A DNA stretch of 8,877 nt, from the NCBI GenBank assembly GCA_023268595.1, contig JALQUD010000039.1:1-8877 (forward strand), written 5' to 3'. The stretch comes from Candidatus Saccharimonadia bacterium (GTDB lineage Bacteria; Patescibacteriota; Saccharimonadia; Saccharimonadales; UBA4665). Made by a program: the position numbers and the translations under genes. The number at the start of each line of letters is the position of its first letter. Positions within the stretch are counted from its first letter, which is position 1. The notes beneath the pieces are model-generated. The model worked only from the letters and a program-made list of their open reading frames with translations, was not told the origin of the DNA and did not search any database. Positions 5,982 to 8,877 of the stretch are shown one piece after another.

Positions 5982-6588
5982 GACCTGTTTGTGTTGTCCG
6001 TGTGGCGTGATATTTCATGATCCGGCTGAACAGGTCGCGGAAAGCCCGCGCACGGTGGCTGTCGGCATTCTTAGCCTCCAGTGGCATCTCGGCCATGGTC
6101 AGGCGTTGGCCGTCGGGCTGGTCGTCCGGGATGATGGTCGGATCGAAACCGAATCCGTTAGAGCCGCGCGGCTCGCAGACCATCCCCGTGATGGTACCGT
6201 TCCCGAACAGCATCGTGGAGCCATCGTAGTAACCGGCCACGCAGCTGACCGTAACCTTGTCGGCGGCCTTATCGCTCAGGCGGTGCAAGGCTGGGCTGCC
6301 AAGTTCGGCGACGAAGAATTTGACGAACGGCCCCGGCAGGCCGCCAAGGCTCTCCAGGCCGGCCCCGGTGTCCTCGACGATAACGGCGGATCCTATGGCT
6401 GCGTAAGCTTGCTGGAGCTTATGCCGGACTATCTTTTCCAGGTCGAGACTCTGAACTTCATCGAGTTCCAGTGACCTGGAGTCCAGCGACATGGAGGCTG
6501 GCGCTAAAGCCTGGACTTCGCGCAGCTTGCCTGCATTACCGGTTACGAATGTCATAGAGCGTGTGAACTGATCGTTGGGATGGGCCAT
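5959..6588 (-). CDS. rdgB: HAM1/ITPase-family non-canonical purine NTP pyrophosphatase
   Basis: 209 residues. The family hydrolyses dITP, ITP and XTP to the monophosphate plus pyrophosphate, keeping deaminated purines out of DNA and RNA. Motifs: F-V-T-G-N18-A-G-K21 (phosphate-binding start), V-E72-D73-T-G-A-G-L-E-S-L-G-G-L-P-G-P at 71-87, R-G-S-N-G-F-G-F-D-P at 141-150, M-A-E-M at 165-168, and K-N-A-D-S177-H178-R179-A at 173-180. The G-G-L-P-G-P-F-V-K-F-F block and M-A-E-M...K-N resemble archaeal and eukaryotic ITPA more than E. coli-type RdgB, which has GGAPGVYSARY at that place. The start at 6588 has no Shine-Dalgarno site; instead an extended -10 (TGGTATATT) ends 6 nt upstream, which suggests a leaderless mRNA. 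It is divergent from the YcnI gene. The last 15 or so residues (HATRTTQTGLGETGRR) are a polar tail beyond the domain. Confidence 0.9.
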   Translation of the reverse strand: MAHPNDQFTRSMTFVTGNAGKLREVQALAPASMSLDSRSLELDEVQSLDLEKIVRHKLQQAYAAIGSAVIVEDTGAGLESLGGLPGPFVKFFVAELGSPALHRLSDKAADKVTVSCVAGYYDGSTMLFGNGTITGMVCEPRGSNGFGFDPTIIPDDQPDGQRLTMAEMPLEAKNADSHRARAFRDLFSRIMKYHATRTTQTGLGETGRR

Positions 6589-6594
6589 GGTCGC

Positions 6595-6603
6595 AATATA
6601 CCA
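6595..6603 (-). promoter_or_regulatory. Extended -10 of the ITPase gene, probably leaderless
   Basis: On the minus strand TGGTATATT (6603-6595) is an extended -10 with only GCGACC between it and the ATG at 6588, so transcription should start at or next to the A of the start codon. The -35 position (about 6618-6623) is occupied by one arm of the ACGACCGGC inverted repeat. Confidence 0.6.
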
Positions 6604-6616
6604 TTTTTATGCGGAT

Positions 6617-6650
6617 ACGACCGGCTTTATTGTCCTGGCGCGCCGGTCGT
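6617..6650. repeat. 9-bp inverted repeat in the ITPase/YcnI divergent promoter region
   Basis: ACGACCGGC (6617-6625) and GCCGGTCGT (6642-6650) are perfect inverted repeats separated by 16 nt. One arm covers the -35 position of the ITPase promoter; the other lies between the -35 and -10 of the YcnI promoter. It could be a shared operator. The core ACGACCG also occurs twice upstream of the kinase-like gene (585-591, 609-615). Confidence 0.45.
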
Positions 6651-6658
6651 GGTTATAT
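6630..6658 (+). promoter_or_regulatory. Promoter of the YcnI-family gene
   Basis: TTGTCC (6630-6635), a 17-nt spacer and TTATAT (6653-6658), with TGG just before the -10, make a good extended promoter. The start would be near 6665, giving a short leader that carries AAGGAT (6681-6686) before the ATG at 6695. Confidence 0.6.
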
Positions 6659-6694
6659 GGACACATAAACGTAAGCATAAAAGGATGTCGTCCC

Positions 6695-7384
6695 ATGGCG
6701 CTGACAGCTCGTAAATCTCTTATAAGTATAAGTGGGCTGACGCTTGTCTTTGCCGGATTGCTTGGCGGCGTGGCGTCGGCGCATGTGGTCGTCAAGCCGG
6801 CGGAAGCCCAGACGGCCGCCTACCAGCAGTTCACCGTGGGTGTACCTACCGAAGGCGATTCTCCGACCGTCAAGGTGCGTCTGGAGGTGCCCGGTAATAT
6901 CCAGCATGTGACGCCGGACGTCAAACCGGGCTGGACCATCGACACCGTCAAGGAAGGCCAGGGCGAGGAAGCTGTGGTCAAGGAAATCATCTGGAGTGGC
7001 GGCAGTGTTCCGGTCGGCCAGCGTGATGACTTTGAGTTCACGGCCCAGATGCCGGCAGATAAGGCCAGCCTGCAATGGAAGGCCTACCAGACGTATGCCG
7101 ACGGACGTGTCGTCTCATGGGATCAGGCTCCTAAACCGTCTGCAAACCACGGTGACGGACCGAGCGACAAGGGTCCATACTCCGAGACCAAGGTCGTCGA
7201 TAAACTCAGTGGCGGCTCAGATTCGGCCGCGCCAGCCGCGAACACCGGTTCGGACGACAATGATGGCAGCGGTCGTACCAACACTGCGCTCGGTATCGCT
7301 GCGGTAGCCTTGGTATTCTCAGTCATCGCCATGACCCAGAACCGGGCTCCGAAGACCGTCAAAGCCGGCAAGTCTAAGAAGTAA
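6695..7384 (+). CDS. ycnI: YcnI-family (DUF1775) secreted copper-binding protein with C-terminal membrane anchor
   Basis: 230 residues. A signal peptide (K/R at 6-7, hydrophobic 9-27) should be cut after V-A-S-A, leaving His30 as the first residue. YcnI proteins bind Cu(II) through a mononuclear 'monohistidine brace' made by the N-terminal His, a Glu and a Trp. All three are visible: H30 (H-V-V-V-K-P), E53 (G-V-P-T-E) and W142 (Q-T-Y-A-D-G-R-V-V-S-W). The His-to-Trp distance of 112 residues is close to that of B. subtilis YcnI. A Gly/Ser/Asp-rich linker (about 176-198) is followed by one membrane helix (about 200-217) and a basic tail ending K-S-K-K, so the copper domain is tethered outside the membrane. 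Start: ATG 6695 with AAGGAT about 8 nt upstream and a proper signal peptide; the frame is open to 6575, upstream of the promoter. No copC/copD (ycnJ) partner is adjacent. Role: probably extracellular copper capture or delivery. Confidence 0.88.
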   Translation: MALTARKSLISISGLTLVFAGLLGGVASAHVVVKPAEAQTAAYQQFTVGVPTEGDSPTVKVRLEVPGNIQHVTPDVKPGWTIDTVKEGQGEEAVVKEIIWSGGSVPVGQRDDFEFTAQMPADKASLQWKAYQTYADGRVVSWDQAPKPSANHGDGPSDKGPYSETKVVDKLSGGSDSAAPAANTGSDDNDGSGRTNTALGIAAVALVFSVIAMTQNRAPKTVKAGKSKK

Positions 7385-7505
7385 CCCTCGGTCCACGGAG
7401 TCAATCTTTACCCAATACAGAATTTATGATGTAATTATGCAGTCTCCACCTGATATTCAAGGTTGAGAACGTACATCTACTCTCTAGGAATGGAGGACTC
7501 CGGTC
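7385..7505 (+). promoter_or_regulatory. Gap with candidate promoter and strong ribosome site for the PH-domain gene
   Basis: The gap holds TTTACC (7407-7412), 17 nt, then TGTAAT (7430-7435) preceded by TGA, a moderate promoter match. TATGAT (7425-7430) is an alternative -10. GGAGG (7492-7496) lies 9 nt before the ATG at 7506. I see no convincing terminator for the YcnI gene here. Confidence 0.4.
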
Positions 7506-8465
7506 ATGGATGCTATCAGCAGTACGTGGAAAACCGGACTGTCGTGTTTTGTGGCGTTCATCGCTGTCTCTGTCGCTCGTACAGGACTAGGTAGTGTGTG
7601 GTGGTCGATTATCACCATCCTCGCGTTGGTTCTGGCGGCGTTCGCGTGGTTCTTCCGCATCGGCGTCTGGAACGAGAAGCGCGATGAAGAATGGTCGGAA
7701 GAGCAAGGCTGTGTCGTGCCGGACCCAAAGTCGAAGTATCTGGGTCAGCGAGTTTCAGACAGGCATTTCAATCGTGTCCGACACTATCTGATCTTTGGCG
7801 AAGACGTTCGCGAGAACCGGATATATCTGGTCGAGCGTCACTCAATCGCTAAGCTTATAGTGATGCTTCGTCTGCATGCTGTGGCTGCGGTACTCATGGT
7901 TGTCTTGGCAGTATGTCTGGCTTTGGTCGACAAAGTCCGTCTCAACCCGGCCGATTGGTTACTGCCATTGATGCCACTGGTATTCATGTTTGTCATCGTG
8001 CTGGCTGCCTACGTCAGGTCCTGGCCCTGGCTGTACGGTTACATCCTGGTGACTAACGTCGGAGTACTGCTCATCGAGTCGCCACCGCCGCTGTTCAAGG
8101 CTACTAGGTGGGGTTCATCCAACATCACGCGTTTCTATCATGCCAATATTCTGGAGGTGAAGAAGGCTGGCTCAGGAAATGAGTCGCAGAGTGCGCTACG
8201 TTACGGCTCGTTGACCATTGGTTCGGCGGTGCAGAATGGCGGAGATGCCAATCAGATCATCCACTACGTGCCCAATCCTAAGCAGTTCGTTGACCTGCTC
8301 TCACCCTTTGCCGGCAGGCCGACCCACTCGCCCGTGGATGACTATAACGGTGATGATGCGAAGCCCGGAGCCGTCTTTCGTGACGCCGATGTGGAGTCCG
8401 GTCCGTCCGAGAACACCATGCCGCTGACGCGCATCGAATCCGATTACCGGGGCGATACGAGCTGA
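7506..8465 (+). CDS. Multi-pass membrane protein with a bacterial PH-like domain
   Basis: 319 residues. Hydrophobic segments lie at about 12-25, 31-50, 116-141 and 151-171. The segment F-G-E-D-V-R-E-N-R-I-Y-L-V-E-R-H (97-112) just before the third helix is of the type found in saccharibacterial PH-domain membrane proteins. After the last helix, about 174-268 (W-P-W-L-Y-G-Y-I-L-V-T-N-V-G-V-L-L-I-E-S ... S-L-T-I-G-S-A ... I-I-H-Y-V-P-N-P-K-Q-F-V-D-L-L) looks like a bacterial PH (bPH_2/YdbS-like) fold: alternating strands, then an amphipathic helix. The last 50 residues are acidic and probably disordered. The start is supported by GGAGG 9 nt upstream. Molecular role unknown; bacterial PH domains usually act in oligomeric membrane assemblies. 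The first part (51-95) is charged and cytoplasmic-looking. The gene seems to be alone in its transcript. Confidence 0.7.
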   Translation: MDAISSTWKTGLSCFVAFIAVSVARTGLGSVWWSIITILALVLAAFAWFFRIGVWNEKRDEEWSEEQGCVVPDPKSKYLGQRVSDRHFNRVRHYLIFGEDVRENRIYLVERHSIAKLIVMLRLHAVAAVLMVVLAVCLALVDKVRLNPADWLLPLMPLVFMFVIVLAAYVRSWPWLYGYILVTNVGVLLIESPPPLFKATRWGSSNITRFYHANILEVKKAGSGNESQSALRYGSLTIGSAVQNGGDANQIIHYVPNPKQFVDLLSPFAGRPTHSPVDDYNGDDAKPGAVFRDADVESGPSENTMPLTRIESDYRGDTS

Positions 8466-8466
8466 T

Positions 8467-8489
8467 CGTATGACATTCATAGTCATGCG
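8467..8489. other. Hairpin directly after the PH-domain gene
   Basis: CGTATGAC (8467-8474) pairs with GTCATGCG (8482-8489), with one T-G wobble, around a 7-nt loop, starting 2 nt after the TGA. No T-run follows, so it may be an mRNA-stabilising 3' end or a Rho-type terminator region rather than an intrinsic terminator. Confidence 0.4.
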
Positions 8490-8514
8490 ACACATCGATC
8501 CAAGAGAGGAGGTG

Positions 8515-8570
8515 TGCCAGGCGGCAGATGGGATACTCATAGGCCTTGCCTATGCCCATCTGCCGCCGCA
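8515..8570. repeat. Long compound hairpin between two genes
   Basis: GGCGGCAGATGGG (8520-8532) is perfectly complementary to CCCATCTGCCGCC (8555-8567). Inside it CATAGGC (8538-8544) pairs with GCCTATG (8548-8554) around a CTT loop, leaving a one-sided 5-nt bulge (8533-8537). TGC (8515-8517) and GCA (8568-8570) can add 3 bp across a 2-nt bulge. The 20-23 bp structure is by far the strongest in the window. On the plus strand it is followed by GCACTCATTATTCTT, which is T-rich but has no uninterrupted T-run; on the minus strand it is followed by a pyrimidine-rich run. It ends 13 nt before the -10 of the next gene. It could be a terminator, an RNA element or a repeat unit. Confidence 0.6.
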
Positions 8571-8583
8571 CTCATTATTCTTA

Positions 8584-8589
8584 TATAAT
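8584..8589 (+). promoter_or_regulatory. -10 element of the last gene, probably leaderless
   Basis: A perfect TATAAT (8584-8589) lies 8 nt before the ATG at 8598. No Shine-Dalgarno sequence fits between them, so the mRNA probably starts at or within a base or two of the ATG. The -35 position falls in the right arm of the long hairpin and does not match consensus. Confidence 0.6.
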
Positions 8590-8597
8590 CATATCTT

Positions 8598-8877
8598 ATG
8601 AAGTACACGGAATTAGCCGCAGAACTGGCGCAATTATTAGAAGCTGACCAGATCGAGAAGAAGGACTTCGTGTGCCGATACTTCGCGTCTGATGACCCCT
8701 CGCAATTTGATGCCGAGAAAGCGGAGTTGGAGCGTAACACCAAAGAGCGTAGCGCTAGAATGCTACAGATTCTGAAAGAAGTAGACGGTGAGCCCTCGTT
8801 ATCGAATATCGGTACCGATGGCGCGCTGGCGGTGTCCGTTTTGGCATCTCATGACGGTCCGGAGGTGTTGGATGAGG
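8598..8877 (+). CDS. Small soluble protein, 3' end outside the window; possible DUF6624-like
   Basis: Starting at the ATG at 8598 the frame stays open to the window edge, giving the first 93 residues, beginning MKYTELAAELAQLLEADQIEKK. It is highly charged, with no signal peptide or membrane helix, and the first 60 residues look helical. The later part, L-K-E-V-D-G-E-P-S-L-S-N-I-G-T-D-G-A-L-A-V-S-V-L-A-S-H-D followed by E-V-L-D-E, resembles the 'G-x-P...G-x-x-G...A...L..H' pattern that I associate with DUF6624 proteins, whose function is unknown. That family call is tentative and rests on pattern recall only. The start is supported by the perfect TATAAT 8 nt upstream and by even, gene-like codon use. 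Confidence 0.55.
   Translation, partial: MKYTELAAELAQLLEADQIEKKDFVCRYFASDDPSQFDAEKAELERNTKERSARMLQILKEVDGEPSLSNIGTDGALAVSVLASHDGPEVLDE

Noticed and set aside
5950..6474. Plus-strand frame of 174 codons opposite the ITPase gene
   Set aside because: The minus strand carries a full set of HAM1 motifs; the plus-strand product has no recognisable domain and no ribosome site.
8514..8588. Possible 24-codon ORF from the GTG at 8514 through the hairpin
   Set aside because: The start is directly against the Shine-Dalgarno sequence, the product has no sensible character, and the sequence is explained by the inverted repeat.

Overview
The window is a compact bacterial chromosome segment of moderately high GC that uses the standard genetic code (TGA is used as a stop). 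It holds seven complete protein genes, two protein genes cut by the window edges, and one tRNA-His. No insertion sequence, CRISPR array, rRNA or phage gene is visible. The mix suggests a Candidatus Saccharibacteria/Patescibacteria-like or actinobacteria-like organism: a class F-type sortase paired with a CHRD-like secreted protein, a YcnI protein, a PH-domain membrane protein, and mRNAs that appear to start at the ATG. That placement is inferred from gene content, not from a phylogenetic marker.

Layout. At the left edge the 3' part of a membrane protein (+) is followed by a CTP-dependent polyprenol/phytol-kinase-like integral membrane protein (+, 637-1260). A two-way terminator separates it from a convergent P1B-type metal ATPase with a TPC motif (-, 1313-3148). 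Upstream of the ATPase on the same strand is a two-gene cell-surface operon: a secreted, membrane-anchored CHRD-like protein with a textbook EF-hand loop (-, 3916-4722) and a class F-like sortase (-, 3204-3962) that overlaps its end by 47 nt. Next come a PEP mutase/isocitrate lyase-family enzyme (-, 4844-5629) and tRNA-His(GTG) with its own promoter and intrinsic terminator (-). A HAM1/ITPase-type nucleotide-pool sanitising enzyme (-, 5959-6588) is divergent from a YcnI-family copper protein (+, 6695-7384). A PH-domain-like membrane protein (+, 7506-8465) follows, then a gap with two hairpins, one of them 20 bp long. The window ends in the 5' part of a small soluble protein that may belong to the DUF6624 group.

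How it fits together. Two themes stand out. One is the cell surface: sortase, anchored EF-hand protein, lipid-carrier kinase-like enzyme and several membrane proteins. The other is transition-metal handling: the YcnI protein with its His/Glu/Trp copper site and the TPC-type P1B ATPase. These are not one operon. The most interesting non-coding signals are: (i) -10 elements only 6-8 nt from the ATG in front of three genes, implying leaderless mRNAs; (ii) a shared ACGACCG element, as direct repeats before the kinase-like gene and as a 9-bp inverted repeat between the ITPase and YcnI genes; and (iii) the large hairpin preceded by an orphan Shine-Dalgarno sequence at 8507-8570. I found no single obvious undescribed multi-gene system. 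The sortase/EF-hand pair and the intergenic elements are the best candidates.
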